A stretch of DNA of 64,000 nucleotides from Polaromonas sp. (GTDB lineage: Bacteria; Pseudomonadota; Gammaproteobacteria; Burkholderiales; Burkholderiaceae_C), in assembly GCF_012927485.1 (NCBI RefSeq), contig NZ_JABBPC010000009.1:186001-250000 (forward strand), given 5' to 3'. Below the pieces are notes generated by a model. That model searched no databases. It had not been told where the DNA came from and saw nothing but the letters and a program-made list of their open reading frames with translations. The translations under genes were made by a program, and so were the position numbers. Below, piece after piece: positions 39,105 to 47,991 of the stretch; within the stretch, counting starts at the first letter, position 1; each line of letters starts with the position of its first letter.

Positions 39105-39487
39105 TTGATACTCCAGTTGATCAGCCTGCTTGACGGCCTGTAGATTCACAACGCGCGACTCCGCGGGAAAAGTGACGCAAAAGACATTTCAGATGTAACG
39201 GAGTTCAACAAATACCCAACCCAGAGGGCTCGCCTGCCCGCATCAAGTTTTTGGTCAGCAAAGTGGCGTCGATTTCTATAATCCGGGCACCCGTCATCGA
39301 CCCTGAGTGGGTGTTCGCCAAGGTCCAAGTCACCCGTGACCAGTCAGTGGCAACGGCTTTACTAGATAGCTGCGAAAAGTTGGAACACAGCTGCCATTTC
39401 ATAAAACATTCATGCTGCATTCACCTGGGTGACACAGTGAACGATGAAACTGGTTCGACTCCAATTGGGAGCTTTCAGGAAAACCTC
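39105..39487. other. Divergent intergenic region upstream of the 5'-nucleotidase
   Basis: About 380 bases between the divergent glycine-zipper and nucleotidase genes. A perfect TATAAT lies at 39277-39282 on the plus strand, but the nearest -35 candidate (TTGGTC, 39251-39256) is 20 nt away. The nucleotidase frame is open through much of this region but has no SD before 39488. No pho box with correct 11-nt periodicity was found. Confidence 0.4.
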
Positions 39488-41518
39488 ATGCTCGAAAAGA
39501 AATGCGTTCACTTTGGGTCGTTATTCCCAGCGCTGATATTTATTCTGACGTTCCTAAGTGGTTGCGGCGGGACGGATGTAGCCACCCTACCCGCCAACAC
39601 GACAGCAACTATGGCGGTGCTAGAAACCACCGATATGCATACCAATGTCATGAGCTATGACTACTTCAAACTTGCTGAAGACAAATCGCTTGGGTTCGAA
39701 CGAGTCGCGACGCTGATCAACAACGCACGAGCAGAATTTCCCAACAACGTCTTATTGGACAATGGCGACACAATCCAGGGTACGGCTTTAGCTGACTACC
39801 AGGCACTGATTAAACCGGTATCCTGCAGCGAAACGCTGGCGATGTACAAAGTGATGAACCAGTTCAAGTACGACGGTGGGGGTGTTGGCAACCATGAGTT
39901 CAATTACGGCCTGCCCTCCTTGAACCAGGTAACCGGTAGCCACTTTGACGTTGAAGGTGTGACCAACGGTGCAACCCCTTGCGCCGGGCCGAACTTCCCG
40001 CTGGTATTGGCTAACATCTATAGCGTCAAGTCCAAAGCTCCGTTATTTGCGCCTTATCAAATCGTTACCAAAACAATTACCGCAACGTCACCCGACGGAA
40101 AAACTGTGACGGCGCCACTCAAAGTAGGCATCATTGGTTTTGCGCCTCCCGCTATCACCGCATGGGACAAACGCTGGCTCGAAGGAAAAATCTATACCGA
40201 AGGCTTTGTCGAAGCTGCCAACAAATACATCCCTGAAATGCGCAGTAAAGGTGCCGAACTTGTGGTGGCACTGGCGCATGGTGGCATAGACAATTCAGCC
40301 TACTCACAAACCATGGAGAGCCCCAACTGGTATTTGTCCCAAGTGGCTGGAATTGATGCCCTGTTAATGGGACATTCCCATCAGCTATTCCCAAATGCAA
40401 CCAGCACTGTGGGGCAATTCAACTTGCCTGGGGTAGATAAAGTCAAAGGGACGGTCAACGGGGTACCAACCGTCATGGCGAATTACTGGGGCAAAGCCTT
40501 GGGTGTCATCAAACTGAAATTAGTTTATGACGGCAGCAAATGGACGGTGGACAAAACAGGTACAACCGTCGAAGCCCGCTCGATTCAAAATGCAGACAAG
40601 TCCTATGTAGTGGTCGACAGCGTCGTAGCAGCGACCATAGCGACCGAGCATATTGCCACCATTGCGTACGTCAAGACACCTATCGGCAGTACTAATTTTG
40701 GCATGCACAGCTACTTCGCTGACGTTGGAGATGTATCGGCTATCGAGGTTGTCAATCAGGCACAAGCCAGTTATGTGGCTGACTACGTGAATGCCAATCT
40801 GCCCCAATACAAGTCATTGCCGGTTCTGTCAGTGAGCGCTCCGTTTAAGAGCGGCTTTGCTGGCGGAAGCGACTTTACAGATGTAGCGCAAGGCAATGTG
40901 GCAATCAACAATGCTGCAGACTTGTATCTCTACCCCAATACCGTTTACGCGGTGCGCGTGCAAGGCAGCGACATAAAGAATTGGCTGGAAACCGCTGCCA
41001 AACGTTTTAACCGGATTGATCTGGCCAAGGCGACGGATCAAGCACTGGTCAGCACCTTCCCGGGCTATAACTTTGATATGTTTAGCTCGCCAGACATCAA
41101 GTATGAGATTGATGTCACACAAGCTTTAAATTCCCGCATTAAAAATCTCACTTACAAGGGTGCGGCGATTGACTCAGCGGCGTACTTCATCATCGCCACC
41201 AACAACTACCGCGCCAGTGGTGGTGGCAGCGTCCCGGGCATCGATGGCAGCAAGACGATTTATGCCTCACCAGATGCCAACCGTGACGTGCTGATCAATT
41301 ACATCAAAACTACCAAAGCGTTGACACTGACTAATAACGGCTCGGACCGGAGCTGGAGTTTCACCAAAGTCACTCCAGCGGGACGCGTAACGTTTAAATC
41401 AGCGCCAAATAAACTATCGCTCGCAGCAGCTGCCGGGCTGACCAATATCTCATCCCTCAATAATGACGATGGTAGCGGAAGAAATTTGGCTGACTACGCC
41501 ATTGATCTTTCAAGGTGA
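39488..41518 (+). CDS. Lipoprotein 5'-nucleotidase / 2',3'-cyclic phosphodiesterase
   Basis: 676 aa secreted metallophosphoesterase of the UshA/CpdB family, which releases phosphate or nucleosides from nucleotides in the periplasm. A lipoprotein signal ends in LSGC (about residues 18-22). The metal sites are VLETTDMHTNVM (DxH form), LLDNGDTIQG, VGNHEFNYG (GNHE), VVALAHGGID and LLMGHSH (GHSH). The C-terminal 5'-nucleotidase domain holds YPNTVYAVRVQGSDIKNWLE and FDMFSSPDIKYEID. The start is ATG 39488, with AGGA 7 nt before; the longer frame was rejected. Confidence 0.9.
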   Translation: MLEKKCVHFGSLFPALIFILTFLSGCGGTDVATLPANTTATMAVLETTDMHTNVMSYDYFKLAEDKSLGFERVATLINNARAEFPNNVLLDNGDTIQGTALADYQALIKPVSCSETLAMYKVMNQFKYDGGGVGNHEFNYGLPSLNQVTGSHFDVEGVTNGATPCAGPNFPLVLANIYSVKSKAPLFAPYQIVTKTITATSPDGKTVTAPLKVGIIGFAPPAITAWDKRWLEGKIYTEGFVEAANKYIPEMRSKGAELVVALAHGGIDNSAYSQTMESPNWYLSQVAGIDALLMGHSHQLFPNATSTVGQFNLPGVDKVKGTVNGVPTVMANYWGKALGVIKLKLVYDGSKWTVDKTGTTVEARSIQNADKSYVVVDSVVAATIATEHIATIAYVKTPIGSTNFGMHSYFADVGDVSAIEVVNQAQASYVADYVNANLPQYKSLPVLSVSAPFKSGFAGGSDFTDVAQGNVAINNAADLYLYPNTVYAVRVQGSDIKNWLETAAKRFNRIDLAKATDQALVSTFPGYNFDMFSSPDIKYEIDVTQALNSRIKNLTYKGAAIDSAAYFIIATNNYRASGGGSVPGIDGSKTIYASPDANRDVLINYIKTTKALTLTNNGSDRSWSFTKVTPAGRVTFKSAPNKLSLAAAAGLTNISSLNNDDGSGRNLADYAIDLSR

Positions 41519-41969
41519 CAAGGCCGCAACATTGTCAGCCACAAGGCCAGCGCGGAATGCCATACGCCATACGCAATACTCGAAGATGGCGTAACACGAT
41601 CTGCGTTTGACATCATTCTCATTTTCCTGGATACCCCTCTGGGGATACACAAGAAACCGCCCAGTTTTAAAGCCGACTGTCGCGAGCGATTGGTGTGAAC
41701 ACGCTTCAGTCAATCAATCACGGCACCCCGCAGTCAACCCAGACACAAGAAAAATCTGCCGACAGTCCAAACGGGACCGCTGCAAAAAGCTATTTATTCG
41801 ATCGCATTTCCAGTCCGTCGGCAGCCGGCACGCAGAGGGCTTTAAGCCACTGCATGGCAACACTTGCCGCAAGGCGGATTGCATCAGCACGCACCAGCCG
41901 AGGATAATTGAGCTGGACGGCATCAACCGCGCTCACCTTCCATCCCGCAACCAACCACCCACAGTCAAA
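41519..41969. other. Intergenic region upstream of the FKBP gene
   Basis: About 450 bases. A reading frame in phase with the FKBP gene runs back to 41607, but it has no signal peptide, no SD and no recognisable sequence, so it is treated as noncoding. A weak CCCC-TCT-GGGG hairpin lies at 41634-41644. No promoter that I can defend was seen. Confidence 0.4.
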
Positions 41970-42380
41970 ATGAAAACTATGAAATCAACGCTTACCCTGC
42001 TCGCCCTCGCCGCCTTGGCGTCCAACGCTGTTGCTGTTTCTGCGCCTGAAACACTTCCGTCGGGCGTAAAGATTGTTCACACCGTCGATGGCACCGGGCC
42101 ACTGCCAAAAGCCTCAGACTCCGTCAAGGTGCACTACCGTGGAACGCTGGCCGATGGCAAAGAGTTTGACAGTTCCTACAAGCGCGGCACCCCCGCCACT
42201 TTCCCGCTCAATCGGGTCGTGCCCTGCTGGACCGAAGGCCTGCAAAAAATCAAGGTCGGTGGTAAAGCCACGCTAACCTGCCCGCCAGCTACCGCCTATG
42301 GCGAGCGCGGCGCTGGCGGTGTGGTTCCCCCCAACGCCACGCTGACGTTTGAAGTCGAGCTGCTGGCCATCGAAAAGTAA
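41970..42380 (+). CDS. Periplasmic FKBP-type peptidyl-prolyl isomerase
   Basis: 136 aa. A cleavable signal peptide (about residues 1-23: Lys-rich start, TLTLLALAALASNAVA) precedes one FKBP domain. The domain has VKVHYRGTLADGKEFDSSYKRG, FPLNRVVPCWTEGLQKIKVGGKATLTCPPATAYGERG and VPPNATLTFEVELLAI, which contain the substrate-pocket aromatic and Val/Ile positions. The Trp/Tyr pocket appears intact. The start may be ATG 41970 or 41979. It resembles FkpA/Mip C-terminal domains without the dimerisation helix. Confidence 0.92.
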   Translation: MKTMKSTLTLLALAALASNAVAVSAPETLPSGVKIVHTVDGTGPLPKASDSVKVHYRGTLADGKEFDSSYKRGTPATFPLNRVVPCWTEGLQKIKVGGKATLTCPPATAYGERGAGGVVPPNATLTFEVELLAIEK

Positions 42381-42418
42381 AAAGCAGCATCAGCCGGTTT
42401 ATGTTGAAGGGTTCCCGC

Positions 42419-42829
42419 TCAGTCGCTGATTTTTCCGCGCTGGTTCTTGATACTTGAGCGCTGGCTTTTGCTTTCAAGGCGGCGCTGCCGGGAGCCGTAG
42501 GTAGGTTTGGTCGCACGCCTCGGTTTGGGCGGGTTGGAGACGCCGTCCACCACGTCCTGCAAACGTGCCAATGCATCCGAACGGTTCATCTCCTGGGTGC
42601 GATGTTGCTGCGCCTTAAGAATCAATACGCCGTCCTGGCTGATGCGGCTGTCGCTAAGCGCGAGCAGCCGGCCTTTGATCTCATCGGGCAGCGACGAGGC
42701 AGCAATGTCGAAGCGCAGGTGCACCGCGCTCGAGACCTTGTTGACGTTCTGGCCACCGGCACCTTGCGCCCGGATGGCATTGAATTCCACCTCGCGCTCG
42801 TCCACCGGAAACTTTAGTGGCAGTGGCAT
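42419..42829 (-). CDS. arfB: Alternative ribosome-rescue factor ArfB (peptidyl-tRNA hydrolase)
   Basis: 136 aa. The catalytic GGQ is at residues 25-27 in RAQGAGGQNVNKVSSAVHLRF. The C-terminal third is a basic tail (KPRRATKPTYGSRQRRLESK...) that enters the mRNA channel of stalled ribosomes. The length (E. coli YaeJ is 140 aa) and the tail distinguish it from release factors RF1/RF2. It is convergent with the FKBP gene and 33 nt from aroQ. Confidence 0.94.
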   Translation of the reverse strand: MPLPLKFPVDEREVEFNAIRAQGAGGQNVNKVSSAVHLRFDIAASSLPDEIKGRLLALSDSRISQDGVLILKAQQHRTQEMNRSDALARLQDVVDGVSNPPKPRRATKPTYGSRQRRLESKSQRSSIKNQRGKISD

Positions 42830-42862
42830 AGGGTCAGGGCCTGGCAGGTTTTATCAAGCGGT

Positions 42863-43318
42863 TCAGATTGGTTCGGCCAACTCTGCGAGGCCAGCAATGG
42901 CCAGAGCGTAACCTTTGATGCCGAATCCGGCCATCACGGCTTTCGCCGCCGGTGCGATATAGGAGTGGTGACGAAATGACTCGCGCGCATGCACGTTGCT
43001 GATGTGCAGTTCAATCAGCGTCACGCCGGCGCCCTTAATCGCGTCATGCAGCGCAACACTGGTGTGTGTGTAGGCTCCGGCGTTAAGCACCACACCGGCC
43101 AGCGTGCCGGCAGCCTGAGCCCGCCCGGCCTCGTGAATCGCGTCGATCAGCGTGCCCTCGTGGTTGCTCTGCCTGAAGTCGAGTTTGAAGCCATGGGCGG
43201 CGCAAGCCTCGGCGCACAGCGCCTCCACATCCGCCAGCGTTTGCGAACCGTACACAGCGGGTTCGCGCGTCCCGAGTAAATTGAGATTCGGGCCGTTCAG
43301 GACCAAGGCGGTTTTCAT
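42863..43318 (-). CDS. aroQ: 3-dehydroquinate dehydratase, type II
   Basis: 151 aa shikimate-pathway enzyme. Type II motifs: [18 protein letters not shown] with the catalytic Tyr, [13 protein letters not shown] with the catalytic Arg on the lid, [17 protein letters not shown], and [21 protein letters not shown] with the catalytic His. The start is the ATG before KTALVLNGP; the frame extends 23 residues further without support. Near aroC, which acts later in the same pathway. Confidence 0.95.
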   Translation of the reverse strand: MKTALVLNGPNLNLLGTREPAVYGSQTLADVEALCAEACAAHGFKLDFRQSNHEGTLIDAIHEAGRAQAAGTLAGVVLNAGAYTHTSVALHDAIKGAGVTLIELHISNVHARESFRHHSYIAPAAKAVMAGFGIKGYALAIAGLAELAEPI

Positions 43319-43404
43319 GACGAAGGTCTTTCCAGTATGTTTTTCCGATATCACTATAACTTTTATAGCTGATGACGCCCAGTCCACTTGCGCTACTGGT
43401 CAGT

Positions 43405-43439
43405 CTGACTCAAAAAAAAACTGTTTTATTGTGAGTCAG
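43405..43439. repeat. Inverted repeat bracketing an A/T tract, between aroC and aroQ
   Basis: CTGACTCA (43405-43412) and its exact reverse complement TGAGTCAG (43432-43439), with a 19-nt AT-rich interior that reads as a nine-T run on the minus strand. The right arm covers the aroC stop codon. It may act as a terminator-like structure after aroC; the order (T-run before the closing arm) is not that of a standard terminator. Confidence 0.55.
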
Positions 43440-44533
43440 CGGCGCGCTCGCATGATGTCAGGCGTGGCCACCTGCACGTCGGCATTTTGCGCACGCTGGC
43501 GCAGCGCATGCTCCATCACAACCAGCGCCAGCATGGCTTCGGCGATTGGCGTGGCGCGAATGCCGACGCACGGGTCGTGCCGGCCCTTGGTCACCACTTC
43601 TGCGGGATGGCCTGCCGTGTCAATCGACTGGCGTGGCGTGAGAATGGAGCTGGTGGGCTTGATGGCGATGGACACTTCGAGGTCTTGCCCCGTACTGATT
43701 CCGCCCAGTACGCCGCCGGCGTTATTGGATTTGAAGCCTTCTGGCGACAGCGCATCGCCATGCGTAGTACCGCGCTGCGCAACGCTGCCAAATCCAGCCC
43801 CGATTTCTACCCCCTTGACCGCGTTGATCCCCATCATGGCGAACGCGATATCGGCGTCCAGCTTGTCAAACAGCGGCTCGCCCAAGCCGACAGGTACCGC
43901 CGATGCTGTCACACGGATACGTGCGCCGCAGGAGTCGCCGGCCTTGCGCAAGGCGTCCATATACGACTCCAGCGCTGAAACGTCTGCCACTGGAGCAAAA
44001 AATGGGTTGTTGGGTACGTGCGACCAGGATTCGAAAGTGATCGCCACGTCGCCAATCTGCGTCATGCAACCGCGAAAAGTAGTGCCATATTTTTCAAACA
44101 ACCATTTTTTTGCCACGGCGCCGGCTGCCACCATAGGCGCCGTCAGGCGGGCCGAAGCCCTCCCGCCGCCGCGCGGGTCGCGACGGCCGTATTTGTGCAG
44201 GTAGGTGTAGTCAGCATGACCGGGACGGAAGGTCTCCACAAGGTTGCCGTAGTCTTTGCTGCGCTGATCGGTGTTTTTTATTAACAGGCAAATCGGCGTG
44301 CCAGTGGTCTTTCCTTCGTAGACGCCCGACAGGATTTCAACCGCATCTGCTTCGTTCCGCTGGGTCACGTGGCGGCTGGTGCCTGGGCGGCGACGGTCCA
44401 GATCCTGCTGAATATCGGCCTCGCTGAGCGACAACCCCGGCGGGCAGCCATCAATCACGCAACCAATGGCCGGGCCGTGGGATTCACCAAAGTTGGTGAC
44501 AGCGAAAAGAGTTCCAAAAGTATTACCGCTCAT
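43436..44533 (-). CDS. aroC: Chorismate synthase
   Basis: 365 aa FMN-dependent enzyme making chorismate from EPSP, the end of the shikimate pathway. Signatures include [23 protein letters not shown] near the start, [49 protein letters not shown], and [17 protein letters not shown]. Length is family-typical (361 aa in E. coli). The start is the ATG before SGNTFG. It is 70 nt from the CBS gene upstream and on the same strand as aroQ. Confidence 0.96.
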   Translation of the reverse strand: MSGNTFGTLFAVTNFGESHGPAIGCVIDGCPPGLSLSEADIQQDLDRRRPGTSRHVTQRNEADAVEILSGVYEGKTTGTPICLLIKNTDQRSKDYGNLVETFRPGHADYTYLHKYGRRDPRGGGRASARLTAPMVAAGAVAKKWLFEKYGTTFRGCMTQIGDVAITFESWSHVPNNPFFAPVADVSALESYMDALRKAGDSCGARIRVTASAVPVGLGEPLFDKLDADIAFAMMGINAVKGVEIGAGFGSVAQRGTTHGDALSPEGFKSNNAGGVLGGISTGQDLEVSIAIKPTSSILTPRQSIDTAGHPAEVVTKGRHDPCVGIRATPIAEAMLALVVMEHALRQRAQNADVQVATPDIMRARR

Positions 44534-44602
44534 ACAAGGATTATCCCTGAGGGTGCTGGTCTTCGCGCAACGCTCTGAGGCGGCCAACCGCGAGGCGGCC
44601 GA

Positions 44603-45058
44603 TCAGCTTTCCTGGGCGTCGTCTTCAACGGGCCAGTCACGGATGTAAGCCTTGAGCATCTTGTTTTCGAAGTTCTGGCTGTCCACCACCGCTTTGGCCA
44701 CGTCGTAAAAACTGATCACGCCCATCAACATTCTGTTGTCCATCACCGGCATGTAGCGGGCATGGCGGTCCAGCATCATGCGACGCACTTCGTCCATGGC
44801 GGTTTCCGAGGTGCAGGTGAGCGGGTGGTCATCCATGGCCTTGCGCACCCGTGTAGTGCCAATTTCTCCGCCATTTTTGACGATGCAGACAAGTACTTCG
44901 CGGAAGGTCAGCATGCCGACAAGGTCGCCATGCTCCATCACGACGAGCGACCCGATGTCCTTCTCCGCCATGATTTCAGCAGCCTTGGCCAGCGGTTCAT
45001 CCGGCTGAACGGTGTAGAGGGTGTTGCCTTTGACGCGCAGGATGTCTAGAACCTTCAT
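44603..45058 (-). CDS. CBS-pair domain protein
   Basis: 151 aa made of two CBS domains (about residues 8-65 and 75-130), the adenine-nucleotide-binding Bateman module. The repeats show MAEKDIGSLVVMEHGDLVGMLTFREV and MLDRHARYMPVMDNRMLMGVISFYDV. No catalytic domain is attached, so it is probably an energy-charge sensor or an allosteric partner. Cystathionine beta-synthase activity should not be assumed. It is divergent from the homocysteine synthase gene over 219 nt. Confidence 0.88.
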   Translation of the reverse strand: MKVLDILRVKGNTLYTVQPDEPLAKAAEIMAEKDIGSLVVMEHGDLVGMLTFREVLVCIVKNGGEIGTTRVRKAMDDHPLTCTSETAMDEVRRMMLDRHARYMPVMDNRMLMGVISFYDVAKAVVDSQNFENKMLKAYIRDWPVEDDAQES

Positions 45059-45277
45059 CGCTATCTCCTCGATTGTTTTACCTGTCTCTTACCTAAGGGT
45101 TCCGCCGCATCGCGGTAGCCAAAATTTGAGTTCAAATATAGACCACAATCATACGGCTGGCTATGATGATTTTTCAGTTCTGCCTTGCACTTCGGTGCTG
45201 TCCGCCGTTCCTTTTTCACCGCTCTCCCACGGCAGCCTCCGATTCCGATTACGCTTTTTTGTACTGGAGACGAACTC

Positions 45278-46591
45278 ATGCCCGGTTATTCAGACCCCGC
45301 TTTTGACACCTTGGCGTTGCACGCAGGTGCGGCCCCGGACCCTTCCACTGGCGCACGCGCTGTACCGATTCACCTCACCACCTCGTTTGTATTCGAGTCC
45401 AGCGACCATGCCGCCAGCCTCTTCAACCTGGAACGCGCGGGGCATGTGTATTCCCGCATCAGCAACCCCACCAACGCGGTGCTCGAGCAACGGGTGTCAG
45501 CACTCGAAGGCGGCATCGGCGCCATTGCCACCGCCAGCGGACAAGCCGCACTGCACTTGAGCATTGCCACGCTGATGGGGGCCGGCTCGCACATCGTGGC
45601 GAGCACCGCACTTTACGGAGGCTCGCAAAACCTCTTGCACTACACCTTGCGTCGCTTCGACATTGAGACCACGTTTGTGAAACCGGGCGACCTCGATGGC
45701 TGGCGCGCTGCCGTGCGGCCCAACACCAAGCTGTTTTTTGGCGAAACGGTCGGCAACCCTGGCCTTGAGGTGCTGGATATCCCTGCCGTATCCGCCATCG
45801 CCCACCAGGCGGACGTGCCGCTGCTGGTCGATTCCACGCTCACCTCCCCCTGGCTCATCAGACCTTTTGACCACGGCGCTGATCTGATCTACCACTCGGC
45901 CACCAAGTTTTTAAGCGGCCACGGCACGGTCATCGGCGGCATCGTGGTGGACGGTGGCAGCTTTGACTGGGACAAGTCAGGCAAGTTTGCCGAGCTGACC
46001 GAGGCCTACGACGGTTTTCACAACATGGTGTTCAGCGAGGAAAGCAGCGTCGGCGCCTTTTTGTTGCGCGCTCGGCGCGAGGGCCTGCGCGACTTCGGTG
46101 CCTGCATGAGCCCGCACACCGCCTGGCTGATTCTGCAAGGGATTGAAACCCTGCCCTTGCGCATGGCGCGCCATATGGGCAATACAGAAAAAGTCGTGGA
46201 GTTTCTGGCCAGCCACCCCTTTGTTTCACGGGTAGGCCACCCGATGCTTGAATCGCACCCGAGCCATGCGCTGGCTAAAAAGTTGCTGCCGCGCGGCGCT
46301 GGCTCGGTATTCAGCTTCGACATCAAGGGAGATCGTGCGCAAGGCAAAGCCTTCATTGATGGGCTCAAGATATTTAGTCACCTGGCCAACGTAGGCGACT
46401 GCCGCAGCCTGGTGATCCACCCTGCCAGCACAACCCACTTTCGCATGACCGATGAAGCACTGCTAAGCGCGGGCATCACGCAGGGAACGATTCGCCTGTC
46501 GATTGGGCTGGAAGACCCTGACGACCTGATTGAGGACCTCAAGCGTGCCTTGCGGGCCGCCGAGAAAATGGCACCGAAAGCGGAGGTCTGA
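45278..46591 (+). CDS. O-acetylhomoserine/O-succinylhomoserine sulfhydrylase
   Basis: 437 aa PLP enzyme of the Cys/Met metabolism family that makes homocysteine from acylhomoserine and sulfide. The PLP Lys is in DLIYHSATKFLSGHGT, and other family segments are FDTLALHAG, YSRISNPT, ALEGGIGAIATASGQAA and the C-terminal TIRLSIGLEDPDDLIEDL. The start is ATG 45278, with GGAG 8 nt upstream; an earlier in-frame ATG has no SD. MetY and MetZ cannot be separated by eye, so the acyl donor is left open. The gene downstream starts after 2 nt. Confidence 0.92.
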   Translation: MPGYSDPAFDTLALHAGAAPDPSTGARAVPIHLTTSFVFESSDHAASLFNLERAGHVYSRISNPTNAVLEQRVSALEGGIGAIATASGQAALHLSIATLMGAGSHIVASTALYGGSQNLLHYTLRRFDIETTFVKPGDLDGWRAAVRPNTKLFFGETVGNPGLEVLDIPAVSAIAHQADVPLLVDSTLTSPWLIRPFDHGADLIYHSATKFLSGHGTVIGGIVVDGGSFDWDKSGKFAELTEAYDGFHNMVFSEESSVGAFLLRARREGLRDFGACMSPHTAWLILQGIETLPLRMARHMGNTEKVVEFLASHPFVSRVGHPMLESHPSHALAKKLLPRGAGSVFSFDIKGDRAQGKAFIDGLKIFSHLANVGDCRSLVIHPASTTHFRMTDEALLSAGITQGTIRLSIGLEDPDDLIEDLKRALRAAEKMAPKAEV

Positions 46592-46593
46592 GC

Positions 46594-47412
46594 ATGCAGA
46601 TCAACGTCAACGGCCATACTACTTACTGCTACACCGGCGGCCAACTTTTCGATGCTGCAAAGCCCACTGTGGTCTTCATCCACGGGGTGCTGAACGACCA
46701 CAGCGTCTGGATATTACAAAGCCGTTACCTCGCTCACCATGGCTGGAACGTGCTCGCGCTAGACCTGCCGGGCCACTGCCGAAGCGAAGGAGAGGCGCCT
46801 TCCACCGTGGAAGAAGCGGCGCACTTTATCGCCGCTTTGCTCGACGCGGCCGGTGTGAAGCGTGCGGCACTAGTGGGCCACAGCTGGGGTTCATTGATCG
46901 CACTCGAAACCGCCTCCCAGCTCAAAAACCGCGTCAGCCACCTGGTGCTGGTGGGTACGGCCTTTCCGATGAAGGTGTCGCAGGCGTTGCTTGACGCCTC
47001 GATCAACGAACCGATGAAAGCCCTGACCATGATCAACGTGTTCTCCCGCAGCACGCTGGCCCCGCCGCCCTCTGCGCTTGGCCCGGGCACCTGGGTTTAT
47101 GGCCTCAGCATCGCACTGGGCCGCCGAGTGCTGGCGAGCAACCGGAAGGTGAACGTGTTCCACCGCGGCTTCAACGCCTGCGACAGCTACGCCAATGGCG
47201 AAGTGGCGGTGCAAGGCATTAGCTGCCCGGTATTGTTTCTGCTTGGGGCGCAAGACCAGATGACGCAGCCAAAAGCCGCGCAAGGGCTTATCGCTGCCGC
47301 ACGAAACGCTGGCAAACACGTGCAGGTGGTTAGTCTGGAGGTCGGTCACCACCAGATGACCGAGGCGCCGGATAAGACGCTGTTTGCGATTCGGGATTTC
47401 CTTCAGACGTGA
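46594..47412 (+). CDS. Alpha/beta-fold hydrolase
   Basis: 272 aa. The oxyanion-hole loop HGVLNDHSVW and the nucleophile elbow GHSWGS (Ser about residue 93) are present. An acidic residue lies in LLGAQDQMT, and the catalytic His is in EVGHHQM near the C-terminus. A compact cap lies between the core strands (VFSRSTLAPPPSALGPGTWVYG). It begins 2 nt after the sulfhydrylase gene and is probably translated with it. The substrate is unknown; it could be a carboxylesterase or an acyl-homoserine-related hydrolase, but nothing in the sequence decides this. Confidence 0.87.
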   Translation: MQINVNGHTTYCYTGGQLFDAAKPTVVFIHGVLNDHSVWILQSRYLAHHGWNVLALDLPGHCRSEGEAPSTVEEAAHFIAALLDAAGVKRAALVGHSWGSLIALETASQLKNRVSHLVLVGTAFPMKVSQALLDASINEPMKALTMINVFSRSTLAPPPSALGPGTWVYGLSIALGRRVLASNRKVNVFHRGFNACDSYANGEVAVQGISCPVLFLLGAQDQMTQPKAAQGLIAAARNAGKHVQVVSLEVGHHQMTEAPDKTLFAIRDFLQT

Positions 47413-47490
47413 GCTCGCTTGCCACCCTCCGTACCTAAATTTGACATTGGCGAACGACATTGCGGCGCTTAGAGCCCGCTGCTCACCGAT

Positions 47491-47889
47491 TCAGTCGTTG
47501 ACCTTGACCCAGTAGTCGGGCGCAGCGCGCAAAGCTTCCAGCAGCAGCCGTGTGGCGGGCGCATCGGGCCTCGCCTGAAGGCTTGAGCGCTGCAGCGAGT
47601 CCAACAGGCGCGCCAAGGTTTCCGCATGCGGCGTCAACGGACCGAAAAAGCGCGTGCCGTCCCGATCGGCAATCAACAGCGTGGGAAAGGTCTCCACGTC
47701 CAGGTCACCCACCAGATCGGCCTGGTCCTCAATGTCCAGCCAGGCAAAGCGACTTTCAGGATAGCGCGCCGCGACCTCCGAAAACACGCTTTTGTAATCC
47801 CCGCAGAGATCGCACCAGGCCGCGCACAGGCAGATCACCCAACTACCGGGGTCGGCTGCGTCAATGTCAGGTGCAGAAGTAGAACTCAT
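47491..47889 (-). CDS. Thioredoxin-fold protein
   Basis: 132 aa. The active-site motif is WCDLC within CAAWCDLCGDYK, not the usual WCGPC, and the cis-Pro loop is VETFPTLLIADR. There is no signal peptide, so it is cytoplasmic. The C-terminal third is helical and of family-variable sequence. It converges with the hydrolase gene over 78 nt and sits 102 nt from the UPF0761 gene on the same strand. Confidence 0.85.
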   Translation of the reverse strand: MSSTSAPDIDAADPGSWVICLCAAWCDLCGDYKSVFSEVAARYPESRFAWLDIEDQADLVGDLDVETFPTLLIADRDGTRFFGPLTPHAETLARLLDSLQRSSLQARPDAPATRLLLEALRAAPDYWVKVND

Positions 47890-47991
47890 GGGAAAATTTA
47901 ATGTCGGGGGAGAGTGGATGCCATGGTACGGTGCCCGTCTGGCTGCCGGGCCCCAGCTACTTAACTATTATCGCTACGCCAAACGCTTCAC

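Noticed and set aside
39391-39421. Possible pho box (CTGCCAT and CTGCATT)
   Set aside because: The two half-sites are 24 nt apart rather than the required 11 or 22, and match the consensus poorly.
39251-39487. Longer N-terminus of the 5'-nucleotidase
   Set aside because: It would bury the lipoprotein signal peptide 79 residues into the chain; ATG 39488 has a good SD and starts the signal directly.
45120-45165. TTTGA-GT-TCAAA as a regulator operator or riboswitch leader of the sulfhydrylase gene
   Set aside because: Arms are only 5 bp, MetR/MetJ consensus is not met, and no SAM or SAH riboswitch core could be recognised.
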